64,000 nt of DNA from Paenibacillus sp. DCT19 (GCF_003268635.1 NZ_CP029639.1:4103501-4167500), one strand, 5' to 3'. Numbered from the stretch's first letter, positions 19,626 through 28,731 are shown. The notes: a model not told the origin generated them from the letters alone. Translations and numbers: made by a program.

Positions 19626-20720
19626 TTATTTGGCAGTAATGCCGTAATCCTTCATCCAATCCTTGATACCCTGCGTACTTCCACCCCAGCCTTCTACATA
19701 CTCTGACAGCTCGGAAGTAGAAATTTGTTTCTCAGGCAATGCTTCACGTTGTACATAAACCGGATTGAGTACCACTGCATCCTCTGTCTCGTCACCATTA
19801 ATCTTTTGGTAAGCGTAACGAACTTGTACCCGTCCAATGTCCGTTGGATCAACTGCTGCGGATGCAACCCATGGATTTTTAGGATCTTGAATCATTTGCA
19901 AGTCTTCATCACTCATATCGATACCGTAAACTTTAATTTCATCACGGCCAGCTTGTTGAATTGCACGTGCTGCACCTTTAGCAAATTCATCCCATGCCGT
20001 CCACACTGCAGTAATTTCACCTTTTGGATATTGCTTCAGAATTGCTTCCATTTTCGCTTGTGTATCAAGCGCTGGATTTTGAGCTGAACCAAATGTTGCA
20101 ATCTCTTTAATATCAGGGTTTTCGCTCATAAACTTAGCGTATGACACCTGGCGGCGTTCCATCGGTGCAAATCCAGCTACCCATACTTTAACAATATTGC
20201 CTTGACCGTTAATGTCCTTTTTCATTTGTTCTAAGGTAAGCTCAGCCATCTTCTGATCATCCTGGGACAACACTGTAGCACCAGGAACGCTGATATCCGC
20301 ATCAAATACAACAACTGGGATGTTTTGTTCTACAGCCTTTTTGACACCTGGTTCAAGCAAAGAATCACCATGGTCCGTCAGAATCGCATCAAACTTTTGG
20401 TTAATTGCACTATCAAGCAATGATACCATTTTCGCTTTATCGTTATCGGCAACAAACGTCGTCAGCGTGCCACCGAATTTTTCAATCTCTTCTCGAACAC
20501 CTTGCACATATTGTTGTGAGAATGTACCTGTGTTGAATTCCATAATCAGAGCAACCCGTTTACCACTTAGCGGGCCAGTCACCGCCTCAGTCGCAGGCTT
20601 GTCCTCCGCTCCAGAAGCTGGTGTTGCTGCTGGCTCTTTTTTGATTCCGCATGCGGACAGTGCCAATGTAAACACGAGCAGTACACTTAACCAAACCCAT
20701 TTCGTAGCTTTTCTCTTCAT
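19626..20720 (-). CDS. Sugar ABC transporter substrate-binding lipoprotein
   Basis: Extracytoplasmic receptor of the transporter. 364 residues; lipoprotein signal with positively charged MKRKATKWVW, hydrophobic core and lipobox LALSACG (Cys about 25). After a low-complexity Ala/Pro linker comes a type-I periplasmic binding fold: GKRVALIMEFNTGTFSQQYV, AINQKFDAILTDHGDSLLEP, IPVVVFDADISVPGATVL. The ribose-binding family is clear, the ligand is not. It has its own promoter and a CRP/FNR-like palindrome upstream. Confidence 0.9.
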   Translation of the reverse strand: MKRKATKWVWLSVLLVFTLALSACGIKKEPAATPASGAEDKPATEAVTGPLSGKRVALIMEFNTGTFSQQYVQGVREEIEKFGGTLTTFVADNDKAKMVSLLDSAINQKFDAILTDHGDSLLEPGVKKAVEQNIPVVVFDADISVPGATVLSQDDQKMAELTLEQMKKDINGQGNIVKVWVAGFAPMERRQVSYAKFMSENPDIKEIATFGSAQNPALDTQAKMEAILKQYPKGEITAVWTAWDEFAKGAARAIQQAGRDEIKVYGIDMSDEDLQMIQDPKNPWVASAAVDPTDIGRVQVRYAYQKINGDETEDAVVLNPVYVQREALPEKQISTSELSEYVEGWGGSTQGIKDWMKDYGITAK

Positions 20721-20747
20721 CTCTATTCCCCCTAGTCATTCTCTCTC

Positions 20748-20763
20748 TGTGATCTCGATCACA
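20748..20763. promoter_or_regulatory. CRP/FNR-like palindromic operator
   Basis: TGTGATCTCGATCACA is a 16-bp site with perfect 7-bp arms around TC/GA centre, matching the TGTGA-N6-TCACA pattern of CRP/FNR-family regulators. It lies about 14 nt downstream of the predicted -10 box of the transporter promoter and 28 nt before the start codon, a position expected for repression rather than activation. Confidence 0.7.
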
Positions 20764-20776
20764 ATAGTTGAATATT

Positions 20777-20805
20777 AATATAACGGCTAATCCCTAGTAT
20801 GTAAA
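20777..20805 (-). promoter_or_regulatory. Probable sigma-A promoter of the sugar transporter
   Basis: Minus strand TTTACA, 17-nt spacer, TATATT, about 57 nt before the binding-protein start. Confidence 0.6.
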
Positions 20806-20899
20806 TGGGTTTTAGCAATTTAAAGCTAAAACTCGCTAAGTTTTTTTGAAAAGGCTAATCTTCCATCCATATCCTCCATAATTAAGAAAAAATTAACAC

Positions 20900-20932
20900 G
20901 AAAAAGACCGCAAGGCATCCCTTGCGGTCTTT
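20900..20932 (-). terminator. Terminator of spoIVA
   Basis: Minus strand AAAGACCGCAAGG-loop-CCTTGCGGTCTTT followed by TTCG; 13-bp stem directly after the spoIVA stop at 20937. Confidence 0.9.
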
Positions 20933-20936
20933 GATT

Positions 20937-22415
20937 TTACAGTATGATGGCGATTAATCCGCCCGATCCTTCGTTAATGATTCTTCCGAGCGTTTCCTGA
21001 AGCTTATAACGGGCATTATCCGGCATCATAGCAATCTTGCCCTGAATACCTTCTCTTACGATGGAATGCAATGAACGCCCGAACATATCTGAATCCCATA
21101 CCTTGATCGGATCATTTTCGAAGTCCTGCATCAGATATCTCACCAGTTCCTCACTCTGCTTCTCCGTACCGATAATCGGTGCGAATTCAGACTCCACATC
21201 GACTCTAATCATATGGATGGAAGGTGCGGTTGCCTTTAAGCGTACTCCGAATTTAGTTCCCTGACGAATCAGTTCAGGTTCATCCAATGCCATCTCAGCC
21301 AGAGAAGGTGCCGCAATGCCGTAACCGGTCGTTTTGACCATCTCCAGCGCTTCAGCGAAGCGATCATACTCTCTTTTGGCATGAGAGAACTCTTGCATCA
21401 GTTGTAACAGATGATCTTTGCCTCGAATCTCAATCCCCACAACTTCCACGAGGATCTGATCGTATAACTCATCCGGTGCATACAGATCAATCTCGGCTAC
21501 GCCCTGACCCATATTCATTCCGCTTAGTCCAGCACGGTCAATGAATTCGTATTCCATGAACTGGGATACAACGCGATCCACATCACGCAAACGACGAATA
21601 TCCTTCACCGTGTCACGAACAGAATTTTCATAGTTGCTACGCAACCAGTGTGTATCATTCAATACCATAACCCAGCTCGGTAAATTCACATTCACCTCAT
21701 GTACTGGGAACTCATACAATACTTCACGAAGGACACCTGTCACATCGTCTTCTGTCATTGTCGCTGCACTCAGGGTCATCACTGGGATGTCATATTTCGC
21801 TGCAAGCTCGTTACGCAATTGAAGAGCCTCTTCACTGCGTGGACGAGTAGAGTTGATGACCAGTACAAACGGCTTACCCACTTCCTTCAGTTCAGCGATG
21901 ACACGCTCTTCGGACTCTACATAGGAACTCCGTGCAATCTCTGCGATTGTACCATCCGTTGTAACAACAACGCCCAGTGTGGAATGTTCCTGAATGACTT
22001 TCCGCGTGCCAATCTCTGCCGCTTCCTGGAACGGAATTGGCTCATCGAACCAAGGCGTGGAGATCATGCGTGGCCCATTCTCATCCTCATATCCCTTGGC
22101 ACCTTCCACAGCGTAACCTACACAGTCCACAAGACGTACATTGACATCCAATCCTTCGGCAACTTTAATCTGAACCGCATTATTCGGTACGAATTTCGGT
22201 TCGGTGGTCATGATCGTTTTACCTGCTGCACTCTGTGGAAGTTCATCCACTGCACGGGCACGATCAGCCTCACTTGCGATGTTAGGCAATACGATCGTTT
22301 CCATGAATCGTTTAATAAATGTTGATTTCCCCGTCCGGACTGCGCCGACAACCCCGAGATAGATATCCCCTCCGGTCCGCTCAGCAATGTCCTTAAAAAT
22401 GTCTACTTTCTCCAA
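20937..22415 (-). CDS. spoIVA: Stage IV sporulation protein A (spore coat basement-layer ATPase)
   Basis: SpoIVA polymerises on the forespore surface using ATP and anchors the coat. 492 residues, the family length. Walker A GAVRTGKSTFIKRFME is at about 23-38, switch region VDCVGYAVEGAKG and IAEIARSSY follow, and the C-terminal polymer/anchoring region ends GSGGLIAIIL. The TTG at 22415 is the start, with GGGAGGGG 7 nt upstream. A sigma-E-like promoter is at 22613-22642. Confidence 0.98.
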   Translation of the reverse strand: MEKVDIFKDIAERTGGDIYLGVVGAVRTGKSTFIKRFMETIVLPNIASEADRARAVDELPQSAAGKTIMTTEPKFVPNNAVQIKVAEGLDVNVRLVDCVGYAVEGAKGYEDENGPRMISTPWFDEPIPFQEAAEIGTRKVIQEHSTLGVVVTTDGTIAEIARSSYVESEERVIAELKEVGKPFVLVINSTRPRSEEALQLRNELAAKYDIPVMTLSAATMTEDDVTGVLREVLYEFPVHEVNVNLPSWVMVLNDTHWLRSNYENSVRDTVKDIRRLRDVDRVVSQFMEYEFIDRAGLSGMNMGQGVAEIDLYAPDELYDQILVEVVGIEIRGKDHLLQLMQEFSHAKREYDRFAEALEMVKTTGYGIAAPSLAEMALDEPELIRQGTKFGVRLKATAPSIHMIRVDVESEFAPIIGTEKQSEELVRYLMQDFENDPIKVWDSDMFGRSLHSIVREGIQGKIAMMPDNARYKLQETLGRIINEGSGGLIAIIL

Positions 22416-22612
22416 TGAAATCCCCTCCCTAAATTACTCCGAAGGAAAAATGCTAAAGAGCATCCGCTTCGTTTTTTCAATCAGAAGACTGAAATCCCTG
22501 CAACGGTAGAGCCGCCTTTGTGAGTGCCCGGAAGTCGTCCGCCGCCGAACGTTGCATTCTGATGAAACCGGCGAAAGCGGCGTTAACTCGTACATGCAAT
22601 TGGACTAGTATC

Positions 22613-22642
22613 ATCTTATGTATCCGTATGCAGCATTATGAC
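22613..22642 (-). promoter_or_regulatory. Sigma-E-like promoter of spoIVA
   Basis: Minus strand GTCATAAT, 14-nt spacer, CATAAGAT, close to the mother-cell sigma-E consensus (GTCATATT, 13-15, CATACAAT). It would give a leader of about 190 nt before spoIVA, which is known to be sigma-E dependent in B. subtilis. Confidence 0.6.
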
Positions 22643-22758
22643 GCGTATTTTTGTTTTTTTCTTAAGGTTTTTATCTCAAGAAATTGCCCGGCTCCCGGAC
22701 TGCGCGTCTTTATTACAGTCTACCTTATGAACACTCTGCGATAATTATGCCGTTTTGA

Positions 22759-22887
22759 ATTTTTAGATTTCATGAAGGTGCGTTCAAGTACATTGAAGAA
22801 GCCATCCGTCAAGGGACTCAACGTCATACCATCAACGTATACCAAAAAGGGAGATATTCCTTAGAACGGAATTCTCCTTTTAAGTAA
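22759..22887 (+). other. Protein-like plus-strand reading frame without a clear start
   Basis: In the 489-bp gap between spoIVA and the next gene, the plus strand reads ...FHEGAFKYIEEAIRQG, then VYQKGRYSLERNSPFK to a TAA at 885-887 (22885-22887). The amino-acid pattern looks coding and unlike a shadow, since no gene lies opposite. No ATG, GTG or TTG and no Shine-Dalgarno fits; the frame is closed by a TGA at 22756. It may be a small gene with a damaged 5-prime end or a gene fragment. Confidence 0.4.
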
Positions 22888-22904
22888 AACATATATCATT
22901 TAAA

Positions 22905-23675
22905 TTATAATGAATTGCTTTTTGCTACAGGAGTATTGCTCTCCCAAGCATAAGTGACTGATTTTACAGGTACAAAATACGAGTGTTCCAACAGAAAGTC
23001 ACGTACGTCCATTGTTTCCGTTGGCGATTTTTCTGATTTCTCCACCGCCTGCATAATGTCAAAAGCATAATCGACATATACGTTACCTGCCTCATCCACT
23101 ATAAAGGGTAGTTCTTGCCCCGAGTACACACTGTTAAGCGTAACCTCAGGTGCGCCAGCAACAGCAGCTTCTTTCATATCTACAACATGCAGACCAGGAT
23201 ATAACTCATCTCCTATGGGTAACTTGCCATTATGTACGGATTTATACTGATTAACCATTCGTTGCACATCATTAACCTTTTGCACAGTCTGCAGATCCAT
23301 GACTTTGATTGTAGGCTCTACCTCTTCGTTCTGAATTAAGAAGTAAGCGCTACCACCGTTCTCAAAAGCCGTTGCTGGTATTTCATCAATGAATCCTTGC
23401 TGCTTCAACTTAGCCAGATCAACTCTGAACTTTTCGAATTTGGGCGTAGCTTCATCCGCATTCAGGATAGGCAATATCCCTTGATCTTTCTGAAAGGCTT
23501 CTACTGCAAGCTGTATTCGGTTAACACTTTCCCGATAAGCGACTTTGGGATCTGCACCACTTTGGGATTGATACATGCAACCACTACCCACAAAAGTAAA
23601 TAATAAAAATACCAGCAGACCGCTGATTCGCTGTTTTCTTCCACTCCACTGCGTGTTATACGTGTTCTTGATCAT
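22905..23675 (-). CDS. yphF: YphF-like lipoprotein of unknown function
   Basis: 256 residues with a hydrophobic N-terminal segment after the basic SGRKQRISG and a lipobox-like VGSGCMYQ (Cys about 33), so probably a membrane-anchored lipoprotein. The mature part begins KVAYRESVNRIQLAVEAFQ and is soluble and repetitive in motif (two segments start with a helix followed by LPI). The position next to spoIVA and the length match B. subtilis yphF. GGAGG lies 6 nt before the ATG. Molecular function is unknown. Confidence 0.7.
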   Translation of the reverse strand: MIKNTYNTQWSGRKQRISGLLVFLLFTFVGSGCMYQSQSGADPKVAYRESVNRIQLAVEAFQKDQGILPILNADEATPKFEKFRVDLAKLKQQGFIDEIPATAFENGGSAYFLIQNEEVEPTIKVMDLQTVQKVNDVQRMVNQYKSVHNGKLPIGDELYPGLHVVDMKEAAVAGAPEVTLNSVYSGQELPFIVDEAGNVYVDYAFDIMQAVEKSEKSPTETMDVRDFLLEHSYFVPVKSVTYAWESNTPVAKSNSL

Positions 23676-23756
23676 CCGTATCCTCCTTGGATCTCATGAA
23701 GTACAACGTAATTAACTAAACGAAATTGTTAGATGGCTGGCTCCCACAGTAGATTT

Positions 23757-24110
23757 TTAGAACCAGTCATCTTCCTCCTGTTGCTGACGCTCCAGCTGTT
23801 TGCGAATTGCGGCTTTGAGGGGATCTTCAGGCACATGTACAGACAACGAAGCCCGAACCTTGGCTTGACACGCCAGTCTCGTTCCTTGTTCCAATAACTG
23901 CCCCAGTTTACGTTTTTCTGCATCGGTCGGAGGGTGCAACGCATGAGCATCAGCTTCATCTACTCTCACCTTGCACATCAGGCAAGCGGCCTTGCCATCA
24001 CATCGTATCGTTATTTTTACGCCTGCACGACGTGCGGCATTCAGTAAGTTTACGCCTGCTTTCAATCGAATGCTCTTCCGATCAGGCAAAAATGTAATGA
24101 GCTGCTCCAT
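23757..24110 (-). CDS. 2Fe-2S ferredoxin-type protein
   Basis: Small electron carrier. The ATG at 24110 (MEQLITFLPDRKSIRL) gives 117 residues. The cluster-binding loop RCDGKAACLMCKV (C-x5-C-x2-C) and a fourth Cys in RLACQAKV match the adrenodoxin/ferredoxin fold. A charged C-terminal tail (KQLERQQQEEDDWF) is added. It lies 17 nt downstream of the nucleotidyltransferase-like gene. Redox partner unknown. Confidence 0.85.
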   Translation of the reverse strand: MEQLITFLPDRKSIRLKAGVNLLNAARRAGVKITIRCDGKAACLMCKVRVDEADAHALHPPTDAEKRKLGQLLEQGTRLACQAKVRASLSVHVPEDPLKAAIRKQLERQQQEEDDWF

Positions 24111-24127
24111 ATGCTCCCTCCCATCTA

Positions 24128-24744
24128 TTAAGAATACCAATCGAACCCTACTAGATCTTTAACCTCGGAATGAAAACGACTTGTCCACATATTTTGCTCG
24201 CTGAGTAACATCATTAGAGGTTGATGTTGATCTGGTTGCTTTCGAATCTGCTTCGCGATTGCCTCATACCGATCAACGCGTCCCCTCAACACGTTAAATA
24301 ACAGTTCATGAGCTAATGGCATTAATTGGACTGAGTATGAACCAATCTGAATACAAGGCGCATGCTTAGCAAGTAAACGATCGATTTCAACCCGATACCA
24401 GCTATTTCTTGCCCAGATCTCAAAACCACCGACTAGTTCCAACGCACACTCTCCCACCTGGTAATGGCTAAGTAAGGAAGCGTACGGCCCTGTCTTATCA
24501 ACCTGCGGTTCGTCCAGAACTGTCCCAGGTGCAGTTCTATGTAATCTTTTGGCCGCAGCAATATCCGCGTAAATATCAATGTCTCTTGGCGCTTGTTGCA
24601 ATTCTACCTCCTGAAATAGTAACCCACAACTCCCGCCGAGCAGCCATGTGTAAGGTTCATTGCTCCAGACCTTCGCCGTTTCTAGCAGAGCAGCATGTAA
24701 TTCCGGATAATCTGCTGTTCGTTCCCCATTTTATTCAGCTCCAT
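24128..24744 (-). CDS. Nucleotidyltransferase-like protein, frameshifted near the N-terminus
   Basis: The ATG at 24744 (MELNKMG) follows AAGGTGAG; the frame breaks at the CCCC at 24724-24727 and with one more C continues as ERTADYPELHAALLETAKVW, WLLGGSCGLLFQEVEL and PRDIDIYADIA, to 205 residues. GGS plus the spaced D-I-D motif resembles the catalytic core of nucleotidyltransferases (AbiEii or antibiotic-NTase type). The later part has ELVGGFEIWARN and a helical tail. Substrate unknown; not obviously paired with an antitoxin. Confidence 0.65.
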
Positions 24745-24831
24745 CCGGGCTCACCTTCTTTCATCCGTGTTCATTGTGTCAGTTCTTATGATGTGCTTAT
24801 TCGGATGTTATCCCTCAGGCTCTGGATAGGC

Positions 24832-25011
24832 TCAGGTTAGAGAAGCAATTCCGCCGAAAAAGCCAATTAACATAATCAGAAATGCAATAAGGGACAATAC
24901 TCCGCGTATAATACCTTTCGTTTTGGCACGAGCAAATGTAATCAGGAATACAGATAAACCCATAATCAGAATCGCAACCAATGACAGCCACATCTTGTCC
25001 ATTGCGCTCAT
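24832..25011 (-). CDS. yphE: Small membrane protein, YphE-like (DUF2768)
   Basis: 59 residues from ATG 25011: MSAMDKMWLSLVAILIMGLS, a short basic loop RAKTKG, and a second hydrophobic segment ending GFFGGIASLT. Two transmembrane helices joined by a positive loop are typical of the DUF2768/YphE family, and the neighbourhood (yphF, gpsA, der) is the same as in B. subtilis. GGGGAGA lies 10 nt upstream. Function unknown, probably linked to sporulation. Confidence 0.75.
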   Translation of the reverse strand: MSAMDKMWLSLVAILIMGLSVFLITFARAKTKGIIRGVLSLIAFLIMLIGFFGGIASLT

Positions 25012-25112
25012 AATCCAACAGTCTCCCCTTCAGTCCGTTAATTCATCACTGACACCGTGACAATTGGTTTTATTATAACATGAAATTCAACGTTTTTTTC
25101 CAATAAAAAGAC

Positions 25113-25146
25113 AAAAAGCAAGCTGGCAGAAGCCAGCTCACTTTTT
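25113..25146 (-). terminator. Terminator of the SpoVIF-like gene
   Basis: Stem AGCTGGC-loop-GCCAGCT with T tracts on both strands, 38 nt downstream of the gene end at 25184. Confidence 0.85.
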
Positions 25147-25183
25147 CATCTTATTCATCCACAGCCTATGCAGGCATGATCAA

Positions 25184-25459
25184 TTATTTTTTCATCATCA
25201 TTTTCATAAGTGATTCCATGCTGTTTGGGTTCAATCCGCTCTTCTTGACCGCACTTACAATATCCTGAACCGTATCTTCAGACACCGGAACTTTCGCCAT
25301 GGCGGATACCTGCTTAATCAATTGGCGCAACTGAGCTTCATTCTGCATCGTGGATGGTTTCACTGTGCTAGCCAATTTCTTGACCGCACCTTCCGTAATC
25401 GTTTTGCCTGTTTTTTTGTTGATCGCTTTCAGTGCATCCTTAGAAATATTGTTACCCAT
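25184..25459 (-). CDS. spoVIF: Stage VI sporulation protein F-like
   Basis: 91 residues: MGNNISKDALKAINKKTGKT, then helical repeats with ASTVKPSTMQNEAQLRQLI and VPVSEDTVQDIVSAVKKSG, ending in LMKMMMKK. Size and the helix-turn pattern with NEAQLRQLI and a final Met/Lys-rich segment fit the SpoVIF (YjcC) family needed for late coat assembly. The assignment rests on overall resemblance only. GGAGG lies upstream of the ATG. Confidence 0.6.
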   Translation of the reverse strand: MGNNISKDALKAINKKTGKTITEGAVKKLASTVKPSTMQNEAQLRQLIKQVSAMAKVPVSEDTVQDIVSAVKKSGLNPNSMESLMKMMMKK

Positions 25460-25556
25460 TCGTCTCCCCTCCTCCGGTAATACTCATGTGTATAGTATGA
25501 GTGCACCAGAGAAAAGGTGAATAAGCTTCAAGTCTGCGTTTGAAAAGATACAACGA

Positions 25557-26600
25557 TTAAGAGTGCCATTGCTCCCATGTTTCAAGCTTCATAACTTCCA
25601 TTTCAGTTTTAGGATCTCGTCCCATCAGCGCCTCAACCGCATCTCGTGGCAGCCTTTCCTGAAAAAGAACATGATACAATTGATCAGCAATTGGCATTTG
25701 CACATTATACTTTTGAGAAATAAAATAGGCAGCCTGTGTCGTACGAATTCCCTCAACCACCATGCCCATGGAGTTCAAGACATCGTCTAATTTCTTACCT
25801 TGACCCAGCATAGAGCCTGCTCTCCAGTTCCGACTGTGCTGACTGGTAGCTGTAACTACCAGATCGCCGATCCCTGCCAAACCAGAGAACGTGAGTGGAT
25901 TCGCACCCATCTCCACACCGATGCGTGTAATTTCAGCAAGACCACGTGTTAATAATGCCGCTTTGGCATTATCACCAAACTGAAGTCCATCGGACATTCC
26001 CGCACCTAGTGCAATAATATTTTTGAAAGCTCCTGCCAATTCAACACCAAGCATATCTCGGTTCGTATACACCCGGAAATAGGCATTCATAAACAATCCT
26101 TGGGCTGACTCAGCAGCAGTCTTGTCTAATGATGCGACAACTACTGTTGTCGGGCAACGCTTAACCACTTCCTCCGCATGACTCGGACCAGAGAGGACAA
26201 CGACTTGCCCTTCTTCGCATTCCAGTTCTTCGGCGATAACGGTTGACATACGTTTCAAACTTTCTGTCTCAAACCCTTTGGTTGCATGAATAACGAGCAT
26301 GTCCGGCTTGTAGTGAGCCTTAAGTTGATGTGCCACCGCTCTCATTGCTGAAGAAGGTGCAACAATAAGTACTGCCGATGCCCCTTCAACCGCAGCACCC
26401 ATATCTGTCGTTGCCCGAATCAGCGAAGAAAGTTTAGCACCAGGAAGAAAGCGAGCATTCGTATGCTGCTCATTAATTTCAGCAGCCTGTTCTTCCCCAC
26501 GTGTCCACATCATTACATCCAACTGATTCGCAGCGAGCACACTAGCAAGAGCAGTTCCCCAACTGCCCGCAACCAGTACAGCAACTTTTTTAGACAACAC
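25557..26600 (-). CDS. gpsA: Glycerol-3-phosphate dehydrogenase [NAD(P)+]
   Basis: Reduces dihydroxyacetone phosphate to sn-glycerol 3-phosphate for phospholipids, feeding PlsY encoded next to it. Start GTG 26600 has GGAGG 8 nt upstream (a TTG follows at 26597); 347 residues. Nucleotide-binding loop reads VAVLVAGSWGTALA, with Val where the usual first Gly of GAGSWG stands. Other marks: ATKGFE, LSGPSHAEEVVK, and catalytic Lys in ELAGAFKNIIALGAGM. It overlaps the plsY 3-prime end by 11 nt. Confidence 0.96.
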   Translation of the reverse strand: MLSKKVAVLVAGSWGTALASVLAANQLDVMMWTRGEEQAAEINEQHTNARFLPGAKLSSLIRATTDMGAAVEGASAVLIVAPSSAMRAVAHQLKAHYKPDMLVIHATKGFETESLKRMSTVIAEELECEEGQVVVLSGPSHAEEVVKRCPTTVVVASLDKTAAESAQGLFMNAYFRVYTNRDMLGVELAGAFKNIIALGAGMSDGLQFGDNAKAALLTRGLAEITRIGVEMGANPLTFSGLAGIGDLVVTATSQHSRNWRAGSMLGQGKKLDDVLNSMGMVVEGIRTTQAAYFISQKYNVQMPIADQLYHVLFQERLPRDAVEALMGRDPKTEMEVMKLETWEQWHS

Positions 26601-27211
26601 GTTTTCCCCCTCCAGGGTTTTTCGATCCCAATTTATTTTCCTGTCCTTTGGCGAGCTTCGCAATATTGGTACGATGTCTCCAGAATGCAAACAGACAAAT
26701 AATCAGACTCCCCAGAAGATAGTCATTGAATATCCGGGTAAAACAAGAATAAAGATAGGTGTCAATGCAACAAAGATCAATGATCCCAATGAAACATACC
26801 GTGTCAATACGATGGACAGGATTGCGACAACTCCGGCGCACAATGCAGGAACAAGAGAGAGCGTCACAAGTACACCAATTGCCGTTGCAATTCCTTTTCC
26901 TCCACGGAAACGGAAGTATAGTGGCCAGTTATGCCCCGCAATAGCTGCTATACCACAGATCGCTGGAATCCATTCCGAACCGCCGCTAAGCCACACTCCG
27001 ATCCATACTGCAGCAATCCCTTTGAGCACATCAAGGAGCAGAACCAGAATAGCTGGCCCTTTCCCAAGAATACGCAATGTATTCGTAGCTCCAGCGTTAC
27101 CGCTGCCGTGTTGACGGATATCGATCCCCGAATCGCCTTGGCAAGGAGGACACTAAAGCTGATTGAACCGAGTAGATAACTCAGTACAATCGCTGCGATT
27201 TGTAAAATCAC
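26590..27211 (-). CDS. plsY: Acyl-phosphate:glycerol-3-phosphate acyltransferase, two frameshifts
   Basis: Membrane acyltransferase for the first step of phospholipid synthesis, essential in most Bacillota. MILQIAAIVLSYLLGSISF starts at 27211. Frame 1 breaks at CCCC 27126-27129; one more C gives AIRGIDIRQHGSGNAGATNTL (conserved GSGNxGATN). Frame 2 breaks at CCCC 26710-26713; one more C joins SMTIFWGSLIICLFAFWRHR (RHRxN motif) to the C-terminal tail. Restored length 207 residues with HNWPLYFRFRGGKGIAT intact. Two independent breaks of the same type in an essential gene point to sequence errors. Confidence 0.93.
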
Positions 27212-27222
27212 AAACTTCTCCC

Positions 27223-28545
27223 CTAACTTTCGTCGGACTTCTTCCGAGTAAATATGCGAATTGGCGTACCTTCAAAGTCAAACGCACCACGGATTTTGTT
27301 CTCCAGGTACCGCTCATATGAGAAGTGCATCAACTCTGGGTCGTTTACGAAAATAACCATTGTTGGCGGTTTAACCGCTACCTGTGTTACATAGTTAATT
27401 CTCATTCTGCGACCTTTATCCGTTGGTGGTGGATTGATTGCAACAGCATCAGACACCACATCATTAAGAAGATGCGTCTGAATACGCAATGCATGCTGCT
27501 GAGCCACATGCTGAACAACCGGTAGCAATTTTTGTAAGCGTTGTTTTGTTTTGGCTGACAAAAAGACCACGGGAGCGTACGTCATAAACAAGAAATGATC
27601 CCGAATTTTTTTCTCAAATTCATTCATCGTCTTGTCTGTCTTGTCGACAACATCCCATTTATTCACAACAAACAGCGAAGCTTTACCTGCTTCAAATGCA
27701 TAACCTGCAATATGCTTGTCTTGTTCAATAATGCCCTCTTCACCATTAATGACGATCAATACAACATCGGCACGTTCAATGGCACGCATCGCTCGCATAA
27801 CGCTATACTTCTCGGTCGTTTCGTACACTTTACCACGTTTGCGCATACCTGCTGTATCGATTAATACATAACGCTGACCATCCTTTTCAAACGGGGTATC
27901 AATGGCATCACGCGTAGTTCCCGCAACATCACTAACAATAACCCGTTCCTCGCCCAGAATCGCATTCACAAGGGAGGATTTACCTACATTCGGACGTCCG
28001 ATCAGTGCTACACGAATAACATCATCATCATACGTCTCTTCTTCAAGTTCCGGTAATTTCTCCACGATCGCGTCAAGCAGATCGCCAATACCGGTACCGT
28101 GACTACCGGATACCCCAATTGGATCGCCAAAACCGAAGCCATAAAACTCATAAATCAATTCACTGCGCCCAATGTTATCCACTTTGTTCACGGCTACAAC
28201 GATTGGTTTACCTGAGCGGTATAGCATCTCTGCAACTTCTTCGTCAGACTGCGTAATCCCCGCCTTGGCATCACACATAAATACAATAACATCCGCTTCT
28301 TCAATCGCAAGTTCCGCCTGCATGCGGATGGATTTCATAATGACGTCCTCGCCGTCAATCTCGATACCACCTGTATCAATAATACTGAAAGCTTTACCGT
28401 TCCATTCACCGATTCCGTAAATCCGGTCACGGGTAATGCCCGGCTTGTCTTCCACAATGGCCAGTCTGTCGCCGATAACCCGATTAAATATAGTGGATTT
28501 ACCCACGTTCGGTCGTCCGACAATTGCCACAACGGGTCTTGCCAT
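27223..28545 (-). CDS. der: Ribosome-assembly GTPase Der (EngA)
   Basis: Essential GTPase with two tandem G domains and a KH-like C-terminal domain, needed for 50S maturation. ATG 28545 ([18 protein letters not shown]) follows GGAGG; 440 residues. First G domain: [20 protein letters not shown]. Second: [30 protein letters not shown]-terminus ends FTRKKSDES. It lies 12 nt upstream of plsY. Confidence 0.98.
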   Translation of the reverse strand: MARPVVAIVGRPNVGKSTIFNRVIGDRLAIVEDKPGITRDRIYGIGEWNGKAFSIIDTGGIEIDGEDVIMKSIRMQAELAIEEADVIVFMCDAKAGITQSDEEVAEMLYRSGKPIVVAVNKVDNIGRSELIYEFYGFGFGDPIGVSGSHGTGIGDLLDAIVEKLPELEEETYDDDVIRVALIGRPNVGKSSLVNAILGEERVIVSDVAGTTRDAIDTPFEKDGQRYVLIDTAGMRKRGKVYETTEKYSVMRAMRAIERADVVLIVINGEEGIIEQDKHIAGYAFEAGKASLFVVNKWDVVDKTDKTMNEFEKKIRDHFLFMTYAPVVFLSAKTKQRLQKLLPVVQHVAQQHALRIQTHLLNDVVSDAVAINPPPTDKGRRMRINYVTQVAVKPPTMVIFVNDPELMHFSYERYLENKIRGAFDFEGTPIRIFTRKKSDES

Positions 28546-28643
28546 ACATTCCACTCCTCCTGTCCATACTTTACGATACTCATCATAGCAAAAAACACCT
28601 GTCTTGGCTAACCTTTCGTACCGATATTCTCGTAATAACAACA

Positions 28644-28672
28644 ATCGGCGAACCCGCCTTGGGCTCGCCGAT
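28644..28672 (-). terminator. Hairpin downstream of ypfD
   Basis: ATCGGCGA ... TCGCCGAT arms with internal GCCC/GGGT pairing between ypfD and der; the U tract on the minus strand (TTGTTGTTATT) is imperfect. Confidence 0.55.
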
Positions 28673-28731
28673 CTTGCTTTTATTGTTCAGCAAAATATGC
28701 AGTATATAACTTAGAACCATGCACAGATAAC

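Noticed and set aside
24128..24744. Toxin-antitoxin pair with the AbiEii-like nucleotidyltransferase
   Set aside because: No antitoxin-like gene is adjacent; the neighbours are a ferredoxin and a small membrane protein of the conserved yph region.
24815..25018. 67-codon minus-strand frame rich in Cys and Tyr
   Set aside because: It is an off-frame reading of the YphE-like membrane protein at 24832-25011, which has the better start and two clear membrane helices.
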